From Clostridiales bacterium (GTDB lineage Bacteria; Bacillota; Clostridia; Christensenellales; Pumilibacteraceae): a stretch of DNA of 37,323 bases. The translations under genes and the position numbers were made by a program. The stretch spans positions 1 to 37,323 of the forward strand of contig SVHR01000003.1 in NCBI GenBank assembly GCA_015055705.1, written 5' to 3'. The notes beneath the pieces were generated by a model. The model was not told where the DNA came from. It was given only the letters and a program-made list of their open reading frames with translations, and searched no databases. Shown here piece after piece: positions 1 through 7,844 of the stretch (within the stretch, counting starts at the first letter, position 1; every line of letters begins with the position of its first letter).

Positions 1-12
1 CTTTTTCTGTTA

Positions 13-173
13 GTGAAGTTTTTGCTATCGCAAAAGTGAAGTTGCTACGCAGTGAAGTTTGTGCTACGCACAAGTGAAGTTAAGTTTGCCCATCACTTCG
101 CCGTCAGGCGAAACTTCACTCACTTTAGTAGAACTTCACTATCGAAGATAACTTCACTTGCCCAAATGGCAAA
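13..173. repeat. Array of GTGAAGTT (x4) then AACTTCAC (x3) separated by short hairpin-forming spacers
   Basis: GTGAAGTT at 13-20, 36-43, 52-59, 74-81; reverse complement AACTTCAC at 112-119, 132-139, 150-157. Spacers contain TTTGC-TATC-GCAAA, TGC-TAC-GCA, TTGTGC-TAC-GCACAA, TTCGCC-GTCA-GGCGAA, TATC-GAA-GATA. Confidence 0.85.
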
Positions 174-182
174 CTTAGTTTT

Positions 183-300
183 AGCGTGTTCTCCGTTAAG
201 GATAACACGCTAATCGAAGATTGACTTTGGGCGTGGCGAGCGTGGTCTACTAAATTTACAGCCGTTGCGCTGCAACAAGCAAAGCTTGTTTTTGCTGAAA
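183..300 (-). repeat. Dispersed mini-hairpin repeat, copy A (minus orientation), with an adjacent AGCGTGTT..AACACGCT hairpin
   Basis: Reverse complement gives AACAAGCTTTGCTTGTTGCAGCGCAACGGCTGTAAATTTAGTAGACCACGCTCGCCACGCCCAAAGTCAATCTTCGATTA, matching copies at 16791, 22579 and 25797. Confidence 0.8.
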
Positions 301-382
301 GGCTGTTGTTGTCTTTCATACCTTATCTATAATTTTGCACTTTGCATTTTGTGCGCGATGGGCGTAGTCTACTATTCAATCC

Positions 383-580
383 TTATTCTATATTAAGCAT
401 CTTTTTGCATTTTTGGCACAAGAATTTTGCAGAAACGGTTTTTTTGAAGCCGCGCTGTATCTCATAATTTAACGTATCAACATTTACTTCTTCCAGATAC
501 AGCATAAAAAACGTAAGCTTATTTGTTTCGCTTATATCTATATTTTTGCCGCAAATATTGCAAGTACATTTTAGTTCCAT
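383..580 (-). CDS. Small zinc-ribbon-like protein with two CxxC motifs
   Basis: 65-aa ORF with CNIC near the N-terminus and CQKC near the C-terminus; divergent from the XRE gene. Confidence 0.5.
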   Translation of the reverse strand: MELKCTCNICGKNIDISETNKLTFFMLYLEEVNVDTLNYEIQRGFKKTVSAKFLCQKCKKMLNIE

Positions 581-644
581 AAAATATCCTATATTATTTA
601 TTCAATGTGATTAGTATAACATATAAATCGAAAAATGTTAAGTT

Positions 645-698
645 AAATCACATTATATGTTGATTATTATTTTATTATATCGATATATAATGTGATTT
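645..698. promoter_or_regulatory. 14-bp inverted repeat, candidate operator upstream of the XRE gene
   Basis: AAATCACATTATAT (645-658) and ATATAATGTGATTT (685-698) in the divergent intergenic region. Confidence 0.5.
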
Positions 699-774
699 TA
701 CTTCATTAGCCGTGTATCCTCACTTGCGAATAATGTCTTACAATAATGATAAAATAAATTATAAGAGAAGAACA

Positions 775-1071
775 ATGGACAAACAGGAAATTATTGCAAG
801 AATAGGATATTTCAGAGCAAAGGCGAAGCTTTCACAAAAGGCACTTTCGATGGATATCGATATGAACGTTGGCTATATCAATCGCTTGGAAAGCAAAAAG
901 GATTTTTTGCCGAGCATGGAGGTGCTGCTAAAAATTATCGCCGCTTGTAAAATTACCGAAGAAGAATTTTTTTACAGCGATATTCAAAATTACAAAGAGG
1001 ATAAGCAAATTCTTTCTAAGCTTAAAGAGCTACCCGTCGATAAACGAGAAGCCTTGCTTAAGCTTTTGTAA
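775..1071 (+). CDS. XRE-family helix-turn-helix transcriptional regulator
   Basis: MDKQEIIARIGYFRAKAKLSQKALSMDIDMNVGYINRLESKKDFLPSMEVLLKII is a typical HTH_3 pattern. The annotated ORF starts upstream at 712, but the ATG at 775 fits the family N-terminus. Confidence 0.85.
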   Translation: MDKQEIIARIGYFRAKAKLSQKALSMDIDMNVGYINRLESKKDFLPSMEVLLKIIAACKITEEEFFYSDIQNYKEDKQILSKLKELPVDKREALLKLL

Positions 1072-1093
1072 TAAATTTGTTGTTTTTATATTG

Positions 1094-1136
1094 CGGTGGG
1101 CTTGGTCGGCTAATCAAATTGCCGTTGTGCTGTGAC
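1094..1136 (-). repeat. Degenerate partial copy of the dispersed intergenic repeat
   Basis: GTGGGCTTGGTCGGCTAATCAAATTGCCGTTGTGCTGTGAC resembles GGGCGTGGCGAGCGTGGTCTACTAAATTTACAGCCGTTGCGCTGCAAC of copy A. Confidence 0.45.
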
Positions 1137-1199
1137 TAAAAACTCAACCTTATATAGGCTCCTTTTGTACAAAAGGAGGGTATTTTGTGCTATACGGAA

Positions 1200-2741
1200 T
1201 TATATTTTTTTCCAGGTTTTGGGATTGAACAGTATAAGAACGGGCAAAATTTCCAATCTGCCCAAAAGCATAGTAAATGTCAATACTATTTTAGAAAATG
1301 CGCTATAACCTGCGAAGCTTGCATACGGGCCTACGGCTTCAAATGCGGGGCCGATGTTGGAAAGACAGGACAAGGCGGCAGAGAAGTTGCTTAAAAAGCC
1401 GTGTTCTACGGTGTATGTACCTGCGTCTGAGGTAACGGTTACGGCTTGACCGTTGATGGGGTCGAGTGACAACAAAAGCACCGCCAAGAGTAGCAAAAAT
1501 AGGTACAGCGTAATAAAAGCAAACACGTCGTTTATGGTTTTTTCCTCAAGCGTTTTGCGCTCGAATTTAACCTTGGGGACATATCTTGGGTTGATTAGCT
1601 TTCGTATATTGATATAAGCGCCCTTTGTGGCGATGATAATTCGTGATATTTTGATGCCGCCCGAGGTCGAGCCTGCCATTGCGCCTATAAAGGTAACGAG
1701 CAACAGCGTTGTTGTAGCGAGCGTTGGCCAAACGTGATAATCGGTGGTGGTAAAGCCTGTTGTCGTCATCAAGGACACCGCCTGAAAAAGCGAGTGTCTG
1801 AACGATTCCTCGGCAGTATAGCTTTGCGGGAATTGCTCTATCCTCGTCAGCAGGCTGATAAAAACAAGGGCAACCGCCGCACAGATAATAAGAAAATACG
1901 TCCTGAATTCGGAGCTTTTGAATACGTCCTTTACCTTTCCGATAAGCAGCAAATAGTAAAGTGTGAAATTGCAGCCGAACAATATCAGGAAAATCGCTAC
2001 TACGTATTGAGAAAACGGATGAAACGATTCCAAGCTGCCCGGGATAAAGCCAAAGCCGCCTGTGCCCGCGCTGCCGAAGGCAGTAAGCAGGCTGAAAAAG
2101 AGGTGCTCGCTTTCGTAACCGGCAATCGGCTTGTCGAGCATTAAGACAAGAACCTCCAAAACCGTCATTCCCAAGTAGATAAGATACAGTATTCTGGTGG
2201 TCACCTTCATTTTAGAAACGATTTTACCCACCTGCGGGCCGGGGCTTTCGGCACGAAGAAGGTGCATGGACGAGCCCTCGTTGCTTTCGGGGATAAAAAT
2301 AAGGACGAATACCAGAATTCCCATACCGCCTATCCAATGCGAGAAGCTACGCCAAAACAGCGTTGAATGCGAAAGCTTCGTTATATCGGTGACAATGCTT
2401 GCGCCTGTTGTCGTAAAGCCGGACGTGATCTCGAAAAAGGCATCGATATAGCTTGGGATATCGCCGCTTATAACAAAGGGGAGCGCTCCGAAAAGCGCCA
2501 TGGCTATCCACACCATTCCTACGAGCGCAAAGCCCTCCTTTTGGTAGAACGTATCTCTTTTCGGCTTTGGCAGCTGTAACAAAAAACCGATACACGTCAT
2601 TGCGATTATAGGAATAACAAACGCAAGGATGTTCTTAATGCTTTCCTTATACGCAAAGGCAACGATAAGAGGAGCGAGCATCAAAATGCCCTGCAAAATC
2701 AATATCTTGCCCAAAATTTTACCTAGCTTTTTAAAATTCAT
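1200..2741 (-). CDS. trkH: TrkH-family potassium uptake protein
   Basis: 513-aa multi-TM protein with the repeated selectivity-filter motifs of the Trk/Ktr family (TSGFTTTGAS, GSAGTGGFG, TTTGFTTTDY); directly follows trkA. Confidence 0.93.
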   Translation of the reverse strand: MNFKKLGKILGKILILQGILMLAPLIVAFAYKESIKNILAFVIPIIAMTCIGFLLQLPKPKRDTFYQKEGFALVGMVWIAMALFGALPFVISGDIPSYIDAFFEITSGFTTTGASIVTDITKLSHSTLFWRSFSHWIGGMGILVFVLIFIPESNEGSSMHLLRAESPGPQVGKIVSKMKVTTRILYLIYLGMTVLEVLVLMLDKPIAGYESEHLFFSLLTAFGSAGTGGFGFIPGSLESFHPFSQYVVAIFLILFGCNFTLYYLLLIGKVKDVFKSSEFRTYFLIICAAVALVFISLLTRIEQFPQSYTAEESFRHSLFQAVSLMTTTGFTTTDYHVWPTLATTTLLLVTFIGAMAGSTSGGIKISRIIIATKGAYINIRKLINPRYVPKVKFERKTLEEKTINDVFAFITLYLFLLLLAVLLLSLDPINGQAVTVTSDAGTYTVEHGFLSNFSAALSCLSNIGPAFEAVGPYASFAGYSAFSKIVLTFTMLLGRLEILPVLILFNPKTWKKI

Positions 2742-2750
2742 ACCGCCACC

Positions 2751-4106
2751 TTACATAAAGATATCCGAAAGGTCGTCAAAGTGCTTATGCGTCGTTACAA
2801 CGATGACGTTATCGCCCTGACGGATACAGGAATTGCCGTCCGGTATCAATACTTGCGTTTGTCTGATAATGCAAGCGATAAGGCAATTTTCCTTGATGCG
2901 CAAGTCCTTTAGCGGCGTGTTATAAAATTTTTCTTGTGTTTTTGCGGCGAATTCCAAAGCCTCGACTTGATCGTTAACAAGGCGCGAAAGCGTCAACACG
3001 TTACTGCCACGCTTATTGGCAAGTGCGCGAATATAGCTTGCAATTCTATTTGCCACGACGTGCTTGGGCGAAACGTTATTGTTCATGCCAAGCTCGGAAA
3101 GCATACCGTCCAGCTCATCGCTTTTGATTTGCGTGATGGTTTTTTTGACGTTCATTTTGCTGGCGAACATAGATACGACCATGTTTTCCTCGTCTATGCT
3201 CGAAAGGGCAACGAAGGCGTCCATCGCCTCAAGCCCCTCCTCGATAAGAATATCGTGCCTCGTTCCGTTACCGTGAATAACCGTTACCTGCGGCAAGGCT
3301 TCTGCGATTGCCTCGGCAGTTTCCTTGTTGCTTTCTAAGAGCTTAACCCGATATTTCTTTTTGGATAATTGCTCGGCAAGATAAATGCTGATTTTGCTGC
3401 CGCCGACTATCATAACGTTTTTAAGCGGCGATTGTACGAGATTTATCTCCGACAGAAAATCACTCAGCGTATGAACGTCTGACGTGAAATGTATTTTGTC
3501 GCCCTCTTCTATTGTAAAGTTACCCGACGGAATAAAAACCTTGTTTTTTCGCTGAACGGCGCAAATAAGCACCTTGGTAGAAAGCTTTTTACCAAGCGAA
3601 ATCAACGTTTCGCCCACAAGCGAGCAACCCTTTTTTGCGACGATTTCTACAAGCAAAACTCTGCCCTTAGCAAAATGCTCTACCTGCACGATAGGCGGCA
3701 GACTTATGAGATTGAATATTTCGGTTGCGGTGTCCTTTTCGGGATTAACAAGCATGGAAATTCCAAGGTACTCCTTCATTTCCGCAATCTGCTTGCTGTA
3801 ATCCGGATTTCTTACACGCGCGATTGTATTTTTTGCGCCCAGCTTTCTTGCAACCATGCTGGCAAAAATGTTCAGCTCGTCGCTGTCCGTTATAGCAAGC
3901 ACGACGTCGGCGTCCTTTACCATGGCTTCCTTTTGAATATCCATAGAGGCGCCGTTTCCGACCACGCCAAAAACGTCGTATTTTTCGATAAGCTCCTCGA
4001 CCTTATCCTTTTTGTCGTCTATAATCGTTATGGTATGATTTTCGGTTGCAAGAATCCTTAGTATCGTCTTGCCGATCGTTCCAAGACCAATAATGACTAT
4101 TTTCAT
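2751..4106 (-). CDS. trkA: Trk system potassium transport regulatory subunit with two RCK/TrkA_N-TrkA_C repeats
   Basis: Starts MKIVIIGLGTIGKTI (Rossmann GxGxxG), second domain VMIVGGSKISIYLAEQL. GGAGGC upstream of the ATG at 4106 supports the internal start over the ORF-track start at 4298. Confidence 0.92.
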   Translation of the reverse strand: MKIVIIGLGTIGKTILRILATENHTITIIDDKKDKVEELIEKYDVFGVVGNGASMDIQKEAMVKDADVVLAITDSDELNIFASMVARKLGAKNTIARVRNPDYSKQIAEMKEYLGISMLVNPEKDTATEIFNLISLPPIVQVEHFAKGRVLLVEIVAKKGCSLVGETLISLGKKLSTKVLICAVQRKNKVFIPSGNFTIEEGDKIHFTSDVHTLSDFLSEINLVQSPLKNVMIVGGSKISIYLAEQLSKKKYRVKLLESNKETAEAIAEALPQVTVIHGNGTRHDILIEEGLEAMDAFVALSSIDEENMVVSMFASKMNVKKTITQIKSDELDGMLSELGMNNNVSPKHVVANRIASYIRALANKRGSNVLTLSRLVNDQVEALEFAAKTQEKFYNTPLKDLRIKENCLIACIIRQTQVLIPDGNSCIRQGDNVIVVTTHKHFDDLSDIFM

Positions 4107-4416
4107 AAATGCCTCCAAGGTGGAAATAAAAAGAGGGATAATTGTCAGCCCACAGGTAAATTTTTGGTGCATAGTAACAGTGTACCTACTGTGCAATAAA
4201 ATTATTATAACATATATATTAAAAAAAGTTAAGTTAAATTGCGTGCAGTAAGCAATTATTTGTTTTAATGTGCTGATAATTCGCCCAAAACCGTCCAAAA
4301 AATGAAATCATAACTATCCAAAAAGCTACATTTTTTCGGCTCGGGATAAATATTGTCCTATCCTTAGAGGGTTATGAAAAAATAACTACACCATAATTAC
4401 AGGTAGGCGCAGACAA

Positions 4417-4448
4417 AACCCCAAGTCAAGCTGTGTTGACTTGGGGTT
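4417..4448 (-). terminator. Intrinsic terminator downstream of the ferritin-like gene
   Basis: AACCCCAAGTCAA...TTGACTTGGGGTT hairpin; minus strand continues TTTTGTC. Confidence 0.7.
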
Positions 4449-4473
4449 GCCTTGATGCGATTATACTTCTGCC

Positions 4474-5727
4474 CTATCTACCGATCTCGGTATTATCTGT
4501 TGTGCGATCGCGTAGCTCCTTTACAGGGTGCGGTGCGGTCTCGAATCTGTAATCCTCGCCAAACTCACCTATATAGCTGCCGATAACGTTGTGGCTGGCA
4601 ACGTACGTGGGCATCTTGTTCACTTGGGTGTTATACTTGAAGAACTCGTATTCCTCGGGCAAGCTCTCTACCTTGGTGTAATCCTCTAAGAGCGAGGTAT
4701 TTTTGATAGTCTTAGCAAGCACGTCGCGCACGTATTGCTTGTTGCGCTCGGCATACTTATCAAATGCAAGAAGCTCGGGGAATGTGCCCTCGCCTACGAC
4801 TGCGTCATAATCCTTATTTTCGTACTTGTTAAGAAGCTGGCGTGCCTTATTGAGATGAGCGAGCTCCTGCAAGAAGCACTGCTCAAAAACCTTGCGTACG
4901 TTTTCGTTGGTTTCGTCCTGCATAAGGCTGTAATATAGATAGCATTCGTTGTATTCATGCATCAATAGGCACTCCAGCCACGTGCTGTTTACGTCAAGCA
5001 ACGAGCCGTAATGGGATACGTGCTGTTCTTCTATCATGGCAATTTCGGTAAACAGCTTGCGACCAAGGTCCGAGGTATAGAATGTGCCAAGATTCATATA
5101 GTAGTTCATAGTCTGCTGCTCTGCCGCCGTAATAATCATAGTATTAAGCTTAGTAGCAAGCGAAGCAGTTTTCATATTGATATGCCGCCTGATATCGTCA
5201 AAGGGATGACGATGCTCGGATATAGTCGGTCTGCCCGGCATTATCTCGGTATAGCCGCCAACAAGCAGCTCGCCCTTTGCGCCTTGCTCCATCTCGAGCA
5301 AATCGGCAAAACGGTACAAGTGGTCAAAGTCTTCTAACAGCGCAAAATCAAGCGCCGCCTTAACGTACTTATCGTTTTCAAGCAGCGCAAGGTTTACGGT
5401 AAGGTCTACCGCAACCTGCTCGTACGAAATAGTGACCTCAAGTAGGTTTTCGTCAAGCGGCTTTAGGGACGCAAGCTTTTTCTGCTGCTGTTGTTCGCTA
5501 CGGCGCACAGCGGCAAGCTCGCGGCGCAGGTCGTTGTTGTCACAATGGCGCGAAAATTGATGGCTGTACCAAACGGCTTCAAATTCTGCGCCGGATGCCA
5601 AAATTATACGCACTTTAGTGTAGGGGTCTACTGCGTTCTTATCATACGCCTTTTGATAAAGCTGCTTCCAGTTTTCATAGCACTTTTCAAGCTTAGGCGC
5701 TTTCTCGTTAAACGGGTTAATACTCAT
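4474..5727 (-). CDS. Large ferritin-like (diiron-carboxylate-type) protein, function unknown
   Basis: 417 aa with four-helix carboxylate/His signatures: EDFDHLYRFADLLE, EQQTMNYYMN, EIAMIEEQHVSHYGSLLD, HEYNECYLYYS, LQELAHLNKA. Confidence 0.7.
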   Translation of the reverse strand: MSINPFNEKAPKLEKCYENWKQLYQKAYDKNAVDPYTKVRIILASGAEFEAVWYSHQFSRHCDNNDLRRELAAVRRSEQQQQKKLASLKPLDENLLEVTISYEQVAVDLTVNLALLENDKYVKAALDFALLEDFDHLYRFADLLEMEQGAKGELLVGGYTEIMPGRPTISEHRHPFDDIRRHINMKTASLATKLNTMIITAAEQQTMNYYMNLGTFYTSDLGRKLFTEIAMIEEQHVSHYGSLLDVNSTWLECLLMHEYNECYLYYSLMQDETNENVRKVFEQCFLQELAHLNKARQLLNKYENKDYDAVVGEGTFPELLAFDKYAERNKQYVRDVLAKTIKNTSLLEDYTKVESLPEEYEFFKYNTQVNKMPTYVASHNVIGSYIGEFGEDYRFETAPHPVKELRDRTTDNTEIGR

Positions 5728-6255
5728 AAATTACCTCCAAAATCCATTTTTGGCAAACAAGGTTAATCAAAATCCTAGGTAAGCCATCAATAATTTTATT
5801 CTTTACTAACTCGCCTAAATATATACCAAAAAGCCTCAAAAACATGCATTATGTTTTTATAACAAAACTCAGAATGAACAAATTTTGTCTCGGACAAATT
5901 TACCCTGATTCTGTCTGAGAGCTCGAAATGGAATGTCGTTTTTTAGCTCAATCGACAGCAAGATGAGAGTATTATTAGCCCATATACTTTTTTATTTGAT
6001 GTAACTTATTTTACCTATTTATAATAGCCTAACAAAATCTAAGCCGTTTTGGCTAAGTCGGATAAACGCAATGTAAGACTTAGTAACGCATCGGATAAAA
6101 GCAGCAATTTTGAACAATCGTGAGTGCGCAAATAATATCGTAGGTCGGCGCAAAGTTTATCGTGAGCACACCAAGCCTTGCGCCGAAAATTATTGCCTCT
6201 GCCATATTTTAGCAGATTTGGCGCGAAAATCAAGAAAAGCCTTTAAGTTTACCCT

Positions 6256-6318
6256 TTATCCACTTATCCACATAAGTTTTCCACCATAAATGTGGATTTG
6301 GTGGACAAGTGTGGATAT
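6256..6318. promoter_or_regulatory. DnaA-box cluster
   Basis: TTATCCACT 6256-6264, perfect TTATCCACA 6264-6272, TTTTCCACC 6277-6285, TGTGGATTT 6291-6299, TGTGGATAT 6310-6318 (last two on the reverse strand). Confidence 0.7.
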
Positions 6319-6361
6319 CATAAAAGCTTACAAAAAGCTTCGTTTTGAAAGATTTTTTTAT

Positions 6362-6377
6362 TGTGTCACGTGAAACA
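6362..6377. promoter_or_regulatory. parS site 1
   Basis: TGTGTCACGTGAAACA, one mismatch to the Bacillus-type parS TGTTTCACGTGAAACA. Confidence 0.9.
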
Positions 6378-6383
6378 TTTTTA

Positions 6384-6449
6384 TAGTAAAATGGTACATT
6401 ATTGACCAAAAACGTCCCAAAAGGCAGTCAATAATGTACCATTATACTA
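6384..6449. repeat. 23-bp inverted repeat between the two parS sites
   Basis: TAGTAAAATGGTACATTATTGAC (6384-6406) and GTCAATAATGTACCATTATACTA (6427-6449): 22/23 complementary, 20-nt spacer. Confidence 0.85.
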
Positions 6450-6452
6450 AAT

Positions 6453-6468
6453 TGTGTCACGTGAAACA
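6453..6468. promoter_or_regulatory. parS site 2
   Basis: TGTGTCACGTGAAACA, identical to site 1. Confidence 0.9.
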
Positions 6469-6476
6469 CAAAAAAT

Positions 6477-6502
6477 GACCCTTGCTCCTTAAAGCAAGGG
6501 TC
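6477..6502 (-). terminator. Intrinsic terminator of parB
   Basis: GACCCTTGCT-ccttaa-AGCAAGGGTC; minus strand followed by ATTTTTTG. Confidence 0.75.
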
Positions 6503-6519
6503 GTGATTACAATGGATAT

Positions 6520-7386
6520 TTATTCCCTAGACTCGATGGATTCCAAGATATCGGTTATTCTATCAAGGTCGTCACGGTTATAGTAATCTATATATATGCG
6601 TCCTTTTTTATCATTACCGAGTACCGAAACCTTGGTCGCAAACGCGCGTTGCATTCTTGCAACAAGGTCTTTAAGCTCGATGCTTTGCTCGACAACCACC
6701 TTTTTCTTGGGATTGCGGTATGCTTTTACAAGCTCCTCAAACTTGCGTACGCTAAGCTTGCCGTCAGCGCCTTTAAGTGCAAGTGCTGTTTGCGCCTCGG
6801 GGTCGTCAAGGGCAATCAAAACCTTTGCGTGTCCTGCGCTGAGTCTGCCTGCCGCAATAAGCTCGATAACGCGCGGCGGAAGTGTAAGCAATCCAAGGGT
6901 GTTTGTTACAAGCGTACGGCTCTTTCCTATGCGCTCAGCTACCTTTTCGTGCGTGTAGTCGCATTCGTCCATAAGCTGCTTGATTGCAGTAGCTGTTTCG
7001 ATGGGGTTGAGATCTTCGCGCTGTAGGTTTTCGATAAGAGAGATTTCTCTGATTTGCTCGTTGGTGTAGTTGCGAACAATAGCGGGGATAGTAAGAAGTC
7101 CTGCACGCTTGCTTGCACGCCATCTGCGTTCACCGGCAATAATCATATAGCGTTCGCCCCTCGGCACCAAGATGATGGGGGTGATAACGCCATGAATACG
7201 AATACTGTTTACAAGCTCAGTCAGGGCAACCTCGTCAAAGTTCTTTCGTGGCTGGTCCTCGTTGCGGTCAATTTTGTCAATAGCAATTTCTTCGGCTTTG
7301 TTGGTGGCGCTAGTGGTGTCGTTGTCGTCAAGGTCGAAGTCGCCAAGCAATGCGCCAAGTCCTTTGCCTAATCCTTTAAGGGGCAT
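6520..7386 (-). CDS. parB: ParB/Spo0J-family chromosome partitioning protein
   Basis: N-terminus PLKGLGKGLGALLGD, GERRWRASKRAGL, ISLIENLQREDLNPIE, GKSRTLVTNTLGLLTLP. ATG at 7386 has GAGGTG upstream. Confidence 0.96.
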   Translation of the reverse strand: MPLKGLGKGLGALLGDFDLDDNDTTSATNKAEEIAIDKIDRNEDQPRKNFDEVALTELVNSIRIHGVITPIILVPRGERYMIIAGERRWRASKRAGLLTIPAIVRNYTNEQIREISLIENLQREDLNPIETATAIKQLMDECDYTHEKVAERIGKSRTLVTNTLGLLTLPPRVIELIAAGRLSAGHAKVLIALDDPEAQTALALKGADGKLSVRKFEELVKAYRNPKKKVVVEQSIELKDLVARMQRAFATKVSVLGNDKKGRIYIDYYNRDDLDRITDILESIESRE

Positions 7387-7415
7387 AGTGTTCACCTCAC
7401 AATTAGTATACCAGC

Positions 7416-7444
7416 ATTATACTAAATTTTGTGCGTTTAGTCAA
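7416..7444 (-). promoter_or_regulatory. sigma-A-type promoter of parB
   Basis: Minus strand TTGACT (7444-7439), 17 nt, TATAAT (7421-7416). Confidence 0.7.
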
Positions 7445-7844
7445 GAGTTTTGCGCCAAAATCTATAAAACCAATTAGTTATGATATAATAACCTAAGACT
7501 GCGCAATGGTTTTCCGTCAGCTTTTGCGCCTTTTTGCTCTAAAAAGAGGTAGGTCAAATAGAGAAAATTAAGATAATAGTTCTAATTTTTTATGTTGCGT
7601 ATTGATTTTTGGGCGAATATATGTTATAATGAATTTAGCTTAAAGGGGCGTTTTATGGGGCTTGAGGGGCAGTCTGCGAAAAATTATTAAGCCTATGATT
7701 GACGCAAAACAAAGGAATACTCACGCGGCACGTGTGGGGTGGACATACTTCCATTGCCATAAGGGCAAGAGAAAGCCGACTAGGCTTTTGAGAAAGGGGA
7801 ATTGACAAAAATTAAGCTTGTTAGCTGGTGCAGGGGACGCAGAA

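Larger units (their letters stand above)
5740..6519. other. Candidate replication-origin-proximal region (non-coding; DnaA boxes, parS sites)
   Basis: About 780 bp without a convincing ORF, AT-rich, with a DnaA-box cluster (6256-6318), two parS sites (6362, 6453) and adjacent parB. Confidence 0.5.

Noticed and set aside
13-173. CRISPR array
   Set aside because: Repeat unit is only 8 nt, spacers are 8-30 nt and palindromic, orientation inverts, and no cas genes are present.
125-319. ORF on minus strand (64 aa)
   Set aside because: It is a translation of the intergenic repeat; similar artefacts (..LADYARRAQ..) appear at 16692-16904 and 22465-23007.
1734-2144. 136-aa plus ORF inside trkH
   Set aside because: Antisense to a well-supported TrkH gene. 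The same applies to other antisense ORFs within trkA, ade, glgB, glgC, glgA, glgP and GH13.
5868-5925. Riboswitch-like nested hairpin upstream of the ferritin-like gene
   Set aside because: Some inverted-repeat structure is present (AAATTTTGTC-tcg-GACAAATTT), but it matches no class I can name, so it is not called.
6039-6233. 64-aa minus ORF in the candidate origin region
   Set aside because: No recognisable motif, no convincing ribosome-binding site, low-complexity composition in an otherwise non-coding gap.
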